Assembly (NCBI GenBank): GCA_964414585.1
Contig: CAYPXR010000021.1
Span: forward strand, 62,001 to 126,000
Reading direction: 5' to 3'
Source: DATEMU01 sp964414585
GTDB lineage: Bacteria > Planctomycetota > Phycisphaerae > UBA1845 > UTPLA1
DNA length: 64,000 bases
Shown piece by piece: positions 9,364-18,460 of this stretch. The number at the start of each line of letters is the position of its first letter. The first letter of the stretch is position 1. The position numbers and the translations under genes were made by a program. The notes under the pieces are model-generated. The model did no database searches and had not been told where the DNA came from. It saw nothing but the letters and a program-made list of their open reading frames with translations.

Positions 9364-9402
9364 AAGGCCCCACTTTTTTGTCGCAGATACACGGGAAAGG
9401 CG

Positions 9403-11901
9403 GTGGTGGATCGCCGACCGAAAAAAGGACTGCGCGTGCGAACGACGACTCACTCAACGGGCAAGCACGACGACTGGATTGCCCAGGCGAGGCGTCAGTT
9501 CGAATCGGCACATCCGCTCGGTACAGGGTCGTCCGCTGACGGTGGCCGGACATCCTCTTCTTTCGAATCCATTCGAAATCTGATGCCGGGCTATGAAATC
9601 GTTCGCGAGGTGCATCGCGGGGGCCAGGGCGTTGTTTACGAAGCCGTCCAGCAATCGACAAAGCGGACCGTCGCACTGAAAGTCATGCGCAAGGGGCCGT
9701 TCGCCGGTGAGACGGATCGTCTTCGATTTGACCGGGAAGTGAGCATCCTTGCGCAACTTCATCATCGCAACATCATCGGCATCCTGGACCGCGGAGACGC
9801 CGCCGGCAGTCATTATCTGGTCATGGACTACATCGACGGCCGCCCTCTGGACCGCTATGCGCGCGAACATGGCCTTGATTTGAAGGATCGCCTTGGTTTG
9901 TTTGCGGAGGTTTGCGATGCGGTGAACGCCGCGCATTTGCGCGGCGTCATTCATCGAGATTTGAAGCCGGGGAATATCCTGGTGGATTCGGCCGGCGAAC
10001 CGCGAATCCTCGACTTCGGCCTAGCCAAAATGTCGGAGGAAAACAGCGTCATCGACGCCACCCAGACCGGGCAATTCGTCGGGTCGCTTCCCTGGGCCTC
10101 GCCGGAGCAAGCCCGAGGTCTTCACGGCGAAGTCGATACGCGGAGCGATGTGTATTCGCTCGGCGTGATTCTGTATCAACTCTTGACGGATCGCTTGCCC
10201 TATTCGACGGTCGGGGACCTCGAACAGGTGTTGGCGGCCATTCGCACGGTCGAGCCCATCTCACCGCGCAGTTTGTCAGACGAAATCGATGCAGACCTCG
10301 AGACGGTTGTCCTAAAATGTTTGGCCAAGGACTCGTCTCGGCGTTACCAGTCGGTCGGTGAGTTGGCGCGGGACGTACGCCATTACTTGTCGGGTGAGCC
10401 GATCGAAGCGCGCCGGGACAGCGGCTGGTACGTGTTTCGAAAGCTGTTGTCGCGCCATCGAGCCGCCGCCGCCGTCGCCGCGTCGTTTATGGTGATGATC
10501 ACGATTGCCGGAGTTGTCGCCCTGGCCTTGTGGCGAACGGCCTCCGAGGAGCGCGATCGCGCGGTGGAAGCCCGGCATCGGGCCGATACCGAAGCCGTGA
10601 AGTCACATCAACTCGCCCAATTTTCGCAGGGGATGCTGGCCGGCATCGATCCCGCCCTGGCCGGTGCGCTGGATAAAAAGCTGATGCGTCTGGTCCTGGA
10701 AGGCGCGGCCGCGCGCATTCATTCGGAGCTTTCACAACAGCCCGATGCGGCGGCGGCGATCCGCCACACCATCGGCAAGGCTTACGCGGCGATCGGCGAT
10801 TTGACGGCGGCTCAACCCCAGCTCGAACAAGCGCTGGAAAGCGACCGGCAGACACTCGGTGCGGAGGCTCCGGAGACGCTGGCGGCGATGGATGATCTGG
10901 CCATGCTTTATTACGAGCAAGGCAAGTACAACGACGCGGAAACGCTTTGTGCGGCAGCCCTTGAAGGGCGTCGCCGTGTGCTCGGCGTGGAGCATCGGGA
11001 TACACTGCTCTCGATGAGCAATATGGCTGAGATCGACGCGATTCAAGGCAAGTATCCGGAAGCCGAATCGCTTTGCCGTGAAACGCTGGACGCCCGTACC
11101 CGCCTACTGGGTCCAGAAGATCCCAACACCCTCACTTCGATGAACAACATGGCCGACCTTCATTTTGAATTGGGAAGGTTGGACGAGGCTGAGCCCATGT
11201 TTCGAAACGTGATTGACATCGAGCGTCGAGTGAAGGGGGCGACGCATCCTCAAACGTTGAGAACCATGAACAATCTTGCCCTTCTAATGAATGAGAGCGG
11301 TCGATTAGGCGAAGCCGAGACCCTGATGCGCGAAGTGCTCGCGCAACGCCGGATCGTCCTCGGCGATGAACACGAAGACACGCTCAGCGCGATGGGCAAT
11401 CTCGCCGAAGTGCTTCGTCAGGCCGACAAGCTCGAAGAGTCGGAAACCCTTCTTCGTCAACTCATTCAAATTGAACGCCGCGTGCTGGGGGCGAATCATC
11501 CGACGCTCTCGCTCCATTTGAACAATTTGGGCCGCGTCCTTATCAAGCGCGATGACTACACCGGGGCGGAGCCGCTCCTGCGGGAATCCCTGGCCATCAA
11601 CCAGGCCTCACTTCCGGCCGGTCATTGGCAAATCGCTACCGCCAAACTAGGGCTGGGTTACGGTCTGACGCGGCTGAACAAATTCGCGGAGGCGGAGACT
11701 CTGCTGCTGGACGCTCAGCGATCGTTACAAGGTAAACCGGAAGTCTCTCCGGGGTGGCAGAGCAGCGCAGTAAGCGGCCTCGTGAAGTTGTATGAAGCCT
11801 GGGACGCCGCCGAACCGGCAACGGGCAAGTCGGAAAAAGCGGCTGGATGGAAAGCCCGCCTCGCGGCTCTTCAGGCCGGCTCAGCATCTCAACAGAACTG
11901 A
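9403..11901 (+). CDS. Membrane Ser/Thr protein kinase with TPR sensor domain (copy 1)
   Basis: 832 aa from GTG at 9403 (9406 and a GTG near 9435 also possible). The kinase domain covers ~64-330: nucleotide loop VHRGGQGVVYEA (the first glycine of the usual GxGxxG is His), catalytic Lys in ALKV (~93), HRDLKPGN (~184), DFG (~204), SPEQ (~233). One membrane segment at ~354-377 separates it from a C-terminal domain of repeated ~42-residue TPRs (ETLAAMDDLAMLYYEQGKYNDAE and similar). Topology suggests a cytosolic kinase with TPRs on the far side. It follows the ECF sigma gene and is 3 bases before a paralogue, so all three are probably one transcript. Confidence 0.92.
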   Translation: MVDRRPKKGLRVRTTTHSTGKHDDWIAQARRQFESAHPLGTGSSADGGRTSSSFESIRNLMPGYEIVREVHRGGQGVVYEAVQQSTKRTVALKVMRKGPFAGETDRLRFDREVSILAQLHHRNIIGILDRGDAAGSHYLVMDYIDGRPLDRYAREHGLDLKDRLGLFAEVCDAVNAAHLRGVIHRDLKPGNILVDSAGEPRILDFGLAKMSEENSVIDATQTGQFVGSLPWASPEQARGLHGEVDTRSDVYSLGVILYQLLTDRLPYSTVGDLEQVLAAIRTVEPISPRSLSDEIDADLETVVLKCLAKDSSRRYQSVGELARDVRHYLSGEPIEARRDSGWYVFRKLLSRHRAAAAVAASFMVMITIAGVVALALWRTASEERDRAVEARHRADTEAVKSHQLAQFSQGMLAGIDPALAGALDKKLMRLVLEGAAARIHSELSQQPDAAAAIRHTIGKAYAAIGDLTAAQPQLEQALESDRQTLGAEAPETLAAMDDLAMLYYEQGKYNDAETLCAAALEGRRRVLGVEHRDTLLSMSNMAEIDAIQGKYPEAESLCRETLDARTRLLGPEDPNTLTSMNNMADLHFELGRLDEAEPMFRNVIDIERRVKGATHPQTLRTMNNLALLMNESGRLGEAETLMREVLAQRRIVLGDEHEDTLSAMGNLAEVLRQADKLEESETLLRQLIQIERRVLGANHPTLSLHLNNLGRVLIKRDDYTGAEPLLRESLAINQASLPAGHWQIATAKLGLGYGLTRLNKFAEAETLLLDAQRSLQGKPEVSPGWQSSAVSGLVKLYEAWDAAEPATGKSEKAAGWKARLAALQAGSASQQN

Positions 11902-11904
11902 ATC

Positions 11905-14385
11905 ATGGGATCTCGCGAGCGAACGACATCACATTCGATTCGAATTCACGACGACTTGATCGCCCGGGCGCGACGACAGTTTGAAGCCGTGAATCCGTTT
12001 GGGACCGGCTCGTCCGCCGACGGTGGATCGAACGAGCCCGGCGTCGACGCGTCCTTTCGAGGGTCGATGCCGGGATATGAGATTGTTCGAGAAGTGCATC
12101 GGGGGGGGCAAGGCGTCGTTTTTGAGGCCATCCAACAATCGACCCGTCGCACCGTGGCACTGAAAGTCCTGCGCGAAGGTCCGTTCGCGGGCGAAACAGA
12201 CCGGCTTCGATTTGAACGGGAAGTCAGCATTCTCGCCCAACTCAATCATCGCAACATCATCGGCATTCTGGATCGCGGCAAGTCGGGCGGCAGTCACTAT
12301 CTGGTGATGGACTACATCGACGGTCGCCCACTCGATCGATATGCGCGCGAGCATGGCCTGGAGTTGGAGGATCGGCTTCGATTGTTTGCGGAGGTGTGCG
12401 ACGCCGTGAGCGCGGCCCATCTGCGAGGGGTCATCCACCGGGATCTGAAACCCGGCAACATTCTGGTCGATCCGACCGGCGAGCCGCGGATTCTGGATTT
12501 CGGCCTGGCCAAATCCTCCAACGACGCCGGCGCCGTCGAAGCGACCCAGACCGGCCAGTTCATTGGTTCGTTACCCTGGGTGTCGCCGGAACAAGCCCGC
12601 GGGCTTCACGGCGAAGTCGATACCCGCAGCGACGTTTACTCGTTGGGGGTCGTTTTGTATCAGTTGTTGACGGATCGCCTGCCTTATTCCACGGTGGGGG
12701 AACTCGAACAAGTTTTGATGACCATTCGCACGGCGGAGCCGACCCGACCGCGCGACCTGTCAAGTGAGATCGATGCCGATCTCGAGACCATCGTCCTCAA
12801 GAGCCTCGCCAAGGATCCGGCGCGGCGATACCAGTCGGTGGGCGAAATGGCCCGGGACCTTCGCCATTACCTGTCGGGTGAGCCGATCGAAGCGCGGCGC
12901 GACAGCGCATGGTACGTTTTGCGCAAGCTGCTTTCACGGCATCGCGCAAGCGCGGCGGTGGCGGCATTGTTTCTCGTGTTGATCACGGCGGCAGGGATTA
13001 CGGCATTGACGCTGTGGCGACGGGCATCGGAGGAGCGGGATCGCGCGGTGGCCGCGCGACAGCATGCCGACCGCGAAGCGTCCAAGTCCGTCCAGCTTGC
13101 TCAATTCGTTCAGGGGATGCTCAGCAGCATCGATCCGGTGAAGGCGGGGACCCTCGACAAGACGCTGATGCGCCAGGTGCTGGATGGGGCATCGTCCAAG
13201 GTGGACTCGGAATTGTCCGGAGAGCCTGAAGCGCAGGCGGCGGTCCACTTCACAATCGGCAAATCGTTTCAGGCGATTGGAGACTATGGCAAGGCGAAAG
13301 AACACCTGACAAAAGCCGTTGACACTCGGCGTCAAGTCCTTGGCGAGCACCATGTCGATACGCTTTCGGCCATGGATGGACTGGCGATGCTGGATTGGGA
13401 GGCCCACGATCTGGATGAGGCGGAGAAACTTTGCCGGTCGGTACTGGACTTTCGGCGAAGCACTTTGAAGCCGGACCATCCTGATGTCTTATTTTCGATG
13501 AATATTTTGGCGGAAATATTGGAAGACCAAGGCCATCTGGAATCGGCGCTTTCACTGGCGCAAGAAACGCTGGAGCTTCGCAAACGGGTCCTGGGACCGG
13601 ACGACCCGGAAACACTTTCGTCCATGAACAATGTCGCCGAGATGTTGTTGCAACTTCAACGGTACGCTGAGGCCGAGCCGCTCTTTATCCAAACGATCGA
13701 AGGGGAAAGACGAGTCAAAGGCGAATTGGACCCCCACACGCTTCAAACGAGGGGAAATCTCGCAACGCTTTACCAATTGACGGGGAACTTGGCAAAGGCC
13801 GAACCCCTCTACCGCGAACTGGTGGCGTCGAGCCGGCAGGTCATGGGGGACGAACACCCCGATACGCTTATTTGCATGTCCAATCTGGCCATCCTCCTGG
13901 GCAAGAAAGGTGACTTCGATGAAGCGGAGAAAATCATTCGTCAGGTCGTCGAGATCGGCCAACGCGTACTTGGCGCCAAAAATCCGAATCATGCGACTCA
14001 TCTCTATACCCTTGCGACGTACTTGAAACGGAAAGGGGATTTCGTTGAAGCGGAAAAGATGTTTCGCCGGGCGATGAATGTCCGCGAAGCCTCATTGCCG
14101 CGGGGATCGTGGGAAATCGCCACGTCCAAATTGGCCCTCGGCGCGTGTCTCACAAAGCTTGGCCGCTATCAGGAAGCGGAGGAATTGATCATCCCAAACC
14201 GTGAGGCTATTGCCGGAAGTCTGGATGCCCCCGCTATTTGGCAAATCAACTCTTTGCAAATAGGGGTCGACCTCTACAAGGCGTGGGATGCCGCCGAACC
14301 GAATACGGGCAAGGCGGAGAAAGCGGCTGAGTGGCAAGTGCGATTAGGAGCCGTCCAGCCCGCCCCAACGACCCAGGGAAATTGA
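11905..14385 (+). CDS. Membrane Ser/Thr protein kinase with TPR sensor domain (copy 2)
   Basis: 826 aa, starting with ATG three bases after the previous stop. Same architecture as copy 1, six residues shorter at the N-terminus: VHRGGQGVVFEA, ALKV (~87), HRDLKPGN, DFG and SPEQ all conserved, membrane segment ~348-371, then a TPR array. The kinase half is nearly identical to copy 1 over long stretches whereas the TPR halves are clearly more divergent (for example copy 2 has LSAMDGLAMLDWEAHDLDEAEKL), indicating tandem duplication followed by divergence of the sensing half. Both share the N-terminal motif RARRQFE/TGSSADGG. The two might hetero-associate or cross-phosphorylate; that is inference. 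Confidence 0.92.
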   Translation: MGSRERTTSHSIRIHDDLIARARRQFEAVNPFGTGSSADGGSNEPGVDASFRGSMPGYEIVREVHRGGQGVVFEAIQQSTRRTVALKVLREGPFAGETDRLRFEREVSILAQLNHRNIIGILDRGKSGGSHYLVMDYIDGRPLDRYAREHGLELEDRLRLFAEVCDAVSAAHLRGVIHRDLKPGNILVDPTGEPRILDFGLAKSSNDAGAVEATQTGQFIGSLPWVSPEQARGLHGEVDTRSDVYSLGVVLYQLLTDRLPYSTVGELEQVLMTIRTAEPTRPRDLSSEIDADLETIVLKSLAKDPARRYQSVGEMARDLRHYLSGEPIEARRDSAWYVLRKLLSRHRASAAVAALFLVLITAAGITALTLWRRASEERDRAVAARQHADREASKSVQLAQFVQGMLSSIDPVKAGTLDKTLMRQVLDGASSKVDSELSGEPEAQAAVHFTIGKSFQAIGDYGKAKEHLTKAVDTRRQVLGEHHVDTLSAMDGLAMLDWEAHDLDEAEKLCRSVLDFRRSTLKPDHPDVLFSMNILAEILEDQGHLESALSLAQETLELRKRVLGPDDPETLSSMNNVAEMLLQLQRYAEAEPLFIQTIEGERRVKGELDPHTLQTRGNLATLYQLTGNLAKAEPLYRELVASSRQVMGDEHPDTLICMSNLAILLGKKGDFDEAEKIIRQVVEIGQRVLGAKNPNHATHLYTLATYLKRKGDFVEAEKMFRRAMNVREASLPRGSWEIATSKLALGACLTKLGRYQEAEELIIPNREAIAGSLDAPAIWQINSLQIGVDLYKAWDAAEPNTGKAEKAAEWQVRLGAVQPAPTTQGN

Positions 14386-14742
14386 GCCGGGAAGCCCCGG
14401 TGACTCCATACCGGTCCAGGCTACAAGTTGCACCCCAAAAATGAGCCGAAAAAGGATTGCACGCTGGGCGGCGTCAGACCTTGAAAAGTCGGTATTAGAT
14501 AGAGCACATTGACGAAAATCTGCATCACATTGCCCATCAGGCTGATGACATCGCAAATAAGGCTGCTACTCATCGGAAAAGGGCTCCAAATCAGGCGGGG
14601 GGCCGAATCCACAGCTTCGTCAGCGACCGAAGGTCTGCCGATGTTGTATATAATAAGGGGGTCGGTCCGCGCACCCTGACATGGGTAAAGATCGACCCTT
14701 TCCCGCCCGCTGCTTGAACGGCCGGCCCCGGAGGCGATCGCC
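14386..14742. other. Intergenic region with a candidate -10 box
   Basis: 357 bases between the second kinase and the GFGNSG-repeat protein. A perfect TATAAT lies at 14649-14654, about 90 bases before the ATG at 14743; the region around 14626-14631 (ACCGAA) is a poor -35. I found no gene here: short frames on either strand have no recognisable product and overlap the next gene's start. Confidence 0.4.
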
Positions 14743-16140
14743 ATGAGACGAACGACATCGACCATCGTGATTTCACTGGTATTGGCGGGGACTTTTTCCC
14801 TGCGTGCGCATTCCCAGGAAATCTTCTATCTCAAAGAGAGCCTCGAATCGCAGACGGATGCGGCCGGGGGTTCGGCCCGGGAGCTGCTCAACGATCTCCT
14901 TGCACAACCCAAAGACGTTCGAAATGCCGCGCTCGAAGTCTCCCAATATCCCGACTTGTTGGTCCAATTGAAGCATTTGGACCGTTCGTCACCCGATGCC
15001 CAAGGCAAGATTTTGTCTTCTTATCCGCCGGCGACGGCCGAGGCGGCGCGGGTCCTGATGGCCAATCCGTCGCTGTTCAAGAAATTCGGCGACCACGTCA
15101 TCGCCGCCGGTCTGTTGGGACAGATGTACGCCAAGGAACGCGACGTCGTCATTCAACTGTCCGACCGGATCAGTCAGCGGCGCAAGGAACAATCCGCCGC
15201 CTCCCTCGGCGCCTGGGACGAACGGCTTGCGCATGAAGGCGCCGCCGGCGCTCAATATCGACAGGCGCTTGATTCGCACGCCGCTTCGGGCGGCGTAGTC
15301 GTCGCGCAGCCGATGGGTTCACCGGCCGCGTATGCGATGCCGACCGGCGAACAAGTGGCGTACATCCTCGCGCACGCCGACCAATTTCCCGAGTTGTCGG
15401 CGCAAATCATCGATCAATGGGAACGCGAGCGCAACCCCGACGATTTTCGGGCGGCGGTGGACCTTTGGTACGCTCGGAATCGCGAGATGTTGCCGCTCGA
15501 CATGCTTCGCGATCCGGCGGAATTGGCCAGAATTCTGAAGGAACACGCGATCTTCGAGCGCGACTATGCGGAGGCCGCCGCGGCGGCCGGTCCCGCCAAG
15601 GTCGATCGAATCGCCTATCTCGAAGCGAATCTTCAGAAGTATCCAATGCTCGAACAGGTTCGCCAGGAAAAAATCTTCGCCGAAGCCCGTGCGCGACGAC
15701 CGAAAATTCTGGGTGGACCGTTCACCGGCAGCACCAAAGGTGGATCGTCGAGCGGAAATTCCTCTTCGTCCGGGGACAGTTCCATGCGTTCGTCGCGGTC
15801 GAATTCGTTGCGCGCGGCGACCAACCGTTCCAACTCGCGAAACAACAATCGCAATAACCAGAACAACAATGGCGGATTTGGCGGTTCTAATCTTGGATTT
15901 GGCGGAAACTCCGGAGGATTCGGTAACAACGGGGGATTTGGAAATTCCGGTGGCTTCGGCAATAGCGGCGGATTTGGAAACAGCGGTGGGTTCGGCAACA
16001 GCGGAGGCTTCGGCGGTTCTCGAAACAGCGGGTTCGGCAATTCCAACAGCAGCTTTGGCGGGAGCCGCTCGAGCAGCGGTTTCAACACCGGCAGTCGTTT
16101 TGGGAACAACTCCCGTGGTTCAACGTCGGGCAACCGTTAA
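14743..16140 (+). CDS. Exported protein with Gly/Asn/Phe/Ser-rich repeat tail
   Basis: 465 aa. Signal peptide to about residue 25 (LAGTFSLRAHSQ). Residues ~26-325 form a helical domain with repeated motifs of the type VSQYPDLLVQL, MANPSLFKKF and HADQFPELSAQI, suggesting internal helical repeats; I recognise no family. After a Ser-rich linker (residues ~335-365) comes an Asn run (RNNNRNNQNNN) and then six hexapeptide units of GGFGNS type, ending in a Ser/Arg tail. The tail has the composition of intrinsically disordered, self-associating regions. ATG at 14743; no operon partner. A matrix or surface role is possible but unproven. Confidence 0.75.
   Translation: MRRTTSTIVISLVLAGTFSLRAHSQEIFYLKESLESQTDAAGGSARELLNDLLAQPKDVRNAALEVSQYPDLLVQLKHLDRSSPDAQGKILSSYPPATAEAARVLMANPSLFKKFGDHVIAAGLLGQMYAKERDVVIQLSDRISQRRKEQSAASLGAWDERLAHEGAAGAQYRQALDSHAASGGVVVAQPMGSPAAYAMPTGEQVAYILAHADQFPELSAQIIDQWERERNPDDFRAAVDLWYARNREMLPLDMLRDPAELARILKEHAIFERDYAEAAAAAGPAKVDRIAYLEANLQKYPMLEQVRQEKIFAEARARRPKILGGPFTGSTKGGSSSGNSSSSGDSSMRSSRSNSLRAATNRSNSRNNNRNNQNNNGGFGGSNLGFGGNSGGFGNNGGFGNSGGFGNSGGFGNSGGFGNSGGFGGSRNSGFGNSNSSFGGSRSSSGFNTGSRFGNNSRGSTSGNR
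15913..16020 (+). repeat. Six 18-bp in-frame tandem repeat units
   Basis: Six consecutive 18-base units starting at 15913, 15931, 15949, 15967, 15985 and 16003 encode GGFGNN, GGFGNS (four times) and GGFGGS. The units differ mainly at third codon positions, so the amino-acid repeat is kept while the DNA has diverged, which argues for selection on the protein sequence over recent slippage. Confidence 0.85.
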
Positions 16141-16193
16141 CCATTGTGCCGTCCGTATTTGCGGCGCTCAACGAGACCGGCGTCACGGTCGAT

Positions 16194-16221
16194 TTGACTT
16201 GCAATAAACCCCTCCTATACT
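16194..16221 (+). promoter_or_regulatory. Sigma70-type promoter of the riboswitch/potassium transporter unit
   Basis: TTGACT at 16194-16199 and TATACT at 16216-16221, separated by 16 bases. The expected transcription start near 16228 lies just before the conserved riboswitch sequence, which supports the assignment. Each box is one mismatch from consensus. Confidence 0.75.
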
Positions 16222-16240
16222 CGATTCTGACATTGCCATC

Positions 16241-16365
16241 ACTCGCCGAGTCTCGCTTTTGGGCGAGAACGGGGGACCCGATTCCTGGGGCGTATCGCCG
16301 CAAGGCGTAAGGCAATCTTCGGCCTGAGCCCGTCAGCTAACCTCGTAGGCGTCGAAGAGGAGACC
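16241..16365 (+). ncRNA. c-di-AMP (ydaO/yuaA-type) riboswitch
   Basis: The leader holds the hallmark ydaO core: GGGGGACCC at 16271-16279, a GGGG junction with a small hairpin at 16287-16307, and the highly conserved CCGTCAGCTAACCTCGTAGG at 16330-16349 with its GCGT continuation. This class binds cyclic di-AMP and turns expression off at high ligand. It lies between a good promoter and a KimA-type potassium transporter, exactly the classical regulon of this riboswitch. The expression platform (16366-16417) has no T-run. ACCTC at 16388-16392 could pair with GAGGT at 16408-16412, which overlaps the GGAGG ribosome-binding site (16407-16411), so control may be translational; that part is inference. 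Confidence 0.92.
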
Positions 16366-16417
16366 TCGCGAAGTCGCGGAGAGATCTACCTCTCATGGCG
16401 GACTTCGGAGGTTATCG

Positions 16418-18445
16418 ATGACGGACTACCACAGTTCGTCGGACGGTCATTCTTTTGGAAATTCAAATGACAGCGAATCGCCAAACTTCTTCGCGCGCCT
16501 GGGCCGCAAGTTGATTGGGGCGCCGCGCGATTTGACGGATCGATCGCTTTTTCACCGGCTGTCGCTGATTCCCTTCTTGGCGTGGGTTGGTTTGGGGGCG
16601 GATGGTCTGTCCTCTTCGTGCTACGGACCGGAAGAGGCGTTCAAAACGCTGGGCGATCACCGCTATTTGGCGATGGCACTCGCCGTCGTGATGGCTTCGA
16701 CGGTCATCATCATTGCCATCGCATATAGTCGCGTCATCGAGCATTTTCCCCACGGCGGCGGTGGCTACGTCGTGGCGACGAAACTCTTGGGCCGGCGGGC
16801 CGGACTGGTCTCCGGGTGTGCTTTGCTCGTCGACTACGTATTGACCATTACCATTTCGATCGCCGCCGCCGGCGATGCTCTCTTTAGTTTCCTACCGATG
16901 TCGTGGCACCTGTGGAAGCTGCCCGCGGAAGTGGCGATCATTGCCTGGCTCATCGTTTTGAATTTTCGGGGCGTGCGGGAATCGGTCCTGATTCTTAGCC
17001 CGATCTTCATGCTTTTTGTCGTGACACACGTCGTCTTGATAACGGGCGGAATCATCGCGCACGCGCCGCAATTACCCGCCACGATGCACACAGCGAGCGT
17101 GGGGTTCGCCGGCGGATTTACGACTTTGGGCCTCGGGGGGATGGTCTTGTTGTTCCTTCATGCCTATTCGCTCGGCGGCGGCACCTACACCGGCATTGAG
17201 GCCGTTTCCAACGGTCTGGCCATCATGCGCGACCCCAAGGTCCAGACCGGCAAGCGCACGATGGTTTACATGGCCGCGTCGTTGGCGTTCACGGCGTCCG
17301 GGTTGTTGCTTTGTTACTTGCTTTGGGGCGTCACGGCGGTCGAGGGGAAGACCATGAATGCCGTGCTGGCGGAGCGGTTCGTCCGTGTCGTGCCGCTGGG
17401 GGCGACGTTTGTCATTGTGACCATGCTGGCGGAGGGCGCGCTGCTCGTCGTCGCGGCGCAAGCCGGGTTCGTGGACGGCCCGCGCGTATTGGCGAACATG
17501 GCGAACGACTCGTGGGTTCCGCGCCAGTTTTCGGCGTTATCCGATCGGTTGACGACGCAGAACGGCATTTTGCTCATGGGTTTGTCGGCGCTGGCGGCGT
17601 TGTTTTACACCCACGGCGATGTCCGGCACATCGTGGTCATGTACAGTATCAACGTTTTTATCACGTTTTCGATGACCGAGACCTCGATGTGCCACTATTA
17701 CTTTGGCAATCGCCGAAAGAATCGATTCTGGAAGCGGAAGATTTCCATCCATGTGATCGGACTGACGATGTGCCTGACGATTCTCGCCGTGACGGTCTAT
17801 GAGAAATTTCTGGAAGGAGGGTGGATTACCCTGCTCGTCACGGGCATCTTCATCGCCCTCTGTTTCATCATCCACCGCCATTACGGCGACGTTCAAACGC
17901 ACCTGAACCGCCTCGATCGAGATCTCGAACCGATCGAGAAGATTTCAGTTCCGCCGACGATACCGAATGGGCGACCCGATCCCACGCAACCCACCGCGGT
18001 CATTCTTGTGGGATCGTACGGAGGCGTCGGTGTTCACACGCTCTTGCACGTGATTCGTTCGTTTCCGCAACAATTCAAGAATATCATCTTTGTGTCGGTC
18101 GGCGTCATCGATTCCGGCGCTTTCAAGGGGCGGGAGGAGATTGACGGCCTCCAATCCAGCACAAAATCCGCACTCCGGAAATACGTCGAGTTGGCACAAC
18201 GCATGGGTTTCGCGGCGGATGATCGATGCGTGGTCGGAACTGAAGTCGTCAGCGAAGCCGAAGCGCTTTGCCTGGCGATCGGCAGGGAGTATTCCCGTTG
18301 CGTGTTCTTCGCCGGGCAACTTATTTTTCAGCGTGATCGGTGGTATCAGCGGCTACTGCATAACCAGACGGCGTTTTCGATTCAGAAGCGACTGCAATGG
18401 CACGACAAGACCATGGTCATCCTGCCCGTGCGCGTGCGAAATTGA
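16418..18445 (+). CDS. kimA: KimA-like high-affinity potassium transporter (APC superfamily)
   Basis: 675 aa inner-membrane permease. The N-terminal signature GADGLSSSCYGPEEAF, then PHGGGGYVVATKLLGRRAGLVSGCALLVDYVLTI-type segments, matches KimA (formerly YdaO), a K+/H+ symporter-like protein. About twelve hydrophobic segments cover ~45-500. The soluble C-terminal domain (~520-675, from TAVILVGSYGGVGVHTLLHV) is Usp-like; in KimA this part binds c-di-AMP for direct inhibition. The ATG has GGAGG six bases upstream. The riboswitch in its leader gives a second, RNA-level c-di-AMP control. Somewhat longer than Bacillus KimA. A generic APC amino-acid transporter is the alternative, but riboswitch context favours potassium. 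Confidence 0.88.
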   Translation: MTDYHSSSDGHSFGNSNDSESPNFFARLGRKLIGAPRDLTDRSLFHRLSLIPFLAWVGLGADGLSSSCYGPEEAFKTLGDHRYLAMALAVVMASTVIIIAIAYSRVIEHFPHGGGGYVVATKLLGRRAGLVSGCALLVDYVLTITISIAAAGDALFSFLPMSWHLWKLPAEVAIIAWLIVLNFRGVRESVLILSPIFMLFVVTHVVLITGGIIAHAPQLPATMHTASVGFAGGFTTLGLGGMVLLFLHAYSLGGGTYTGIEAVSNGLAIMRDPKVQTGKRTMVYMAASLAFTASGLLLCYLLWGVTAVEGKTMNAVLAERFVRVVPLGATFVIVTMLAEGALLVVAAQAGFVDGPRVLANMANDSWVPRQFSALSDRLTTQNGILLMGLSALAALFYTHGDVRHIVVMYSINVFITFSMTETSMCHYYFGNRRKNRFWKRKISIHVIGLTMCLTILAVTVYEKFLEGGWITLLVTGIFIALCFIIHRHYGDVQTHLNRLDRDLEPIEKISVPPTIPNGRPDPTQPTAVILVGSYGGVGVHTLLHVIRSFPQQFKNIIFVSVGVIDSGAFKGREEIDGLQSSTKSALRKYVELAQRMGFAADDRCVVGTEVVSEAEALCLAIGREYSRCVFFAGQLIFQRDRWYQRLLHNQTAFSIQKRLQWHDKTMVILPVRVRN

Positions 18446-18460
18446 AGTCACGATTGTTTG

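Noticed and set aside
15913..16020. Tandem repeats as a possible CRISPR array
   Set aside because: Units are contiguous 18-mers with no spacers and encode an in-frame hexapeptide.
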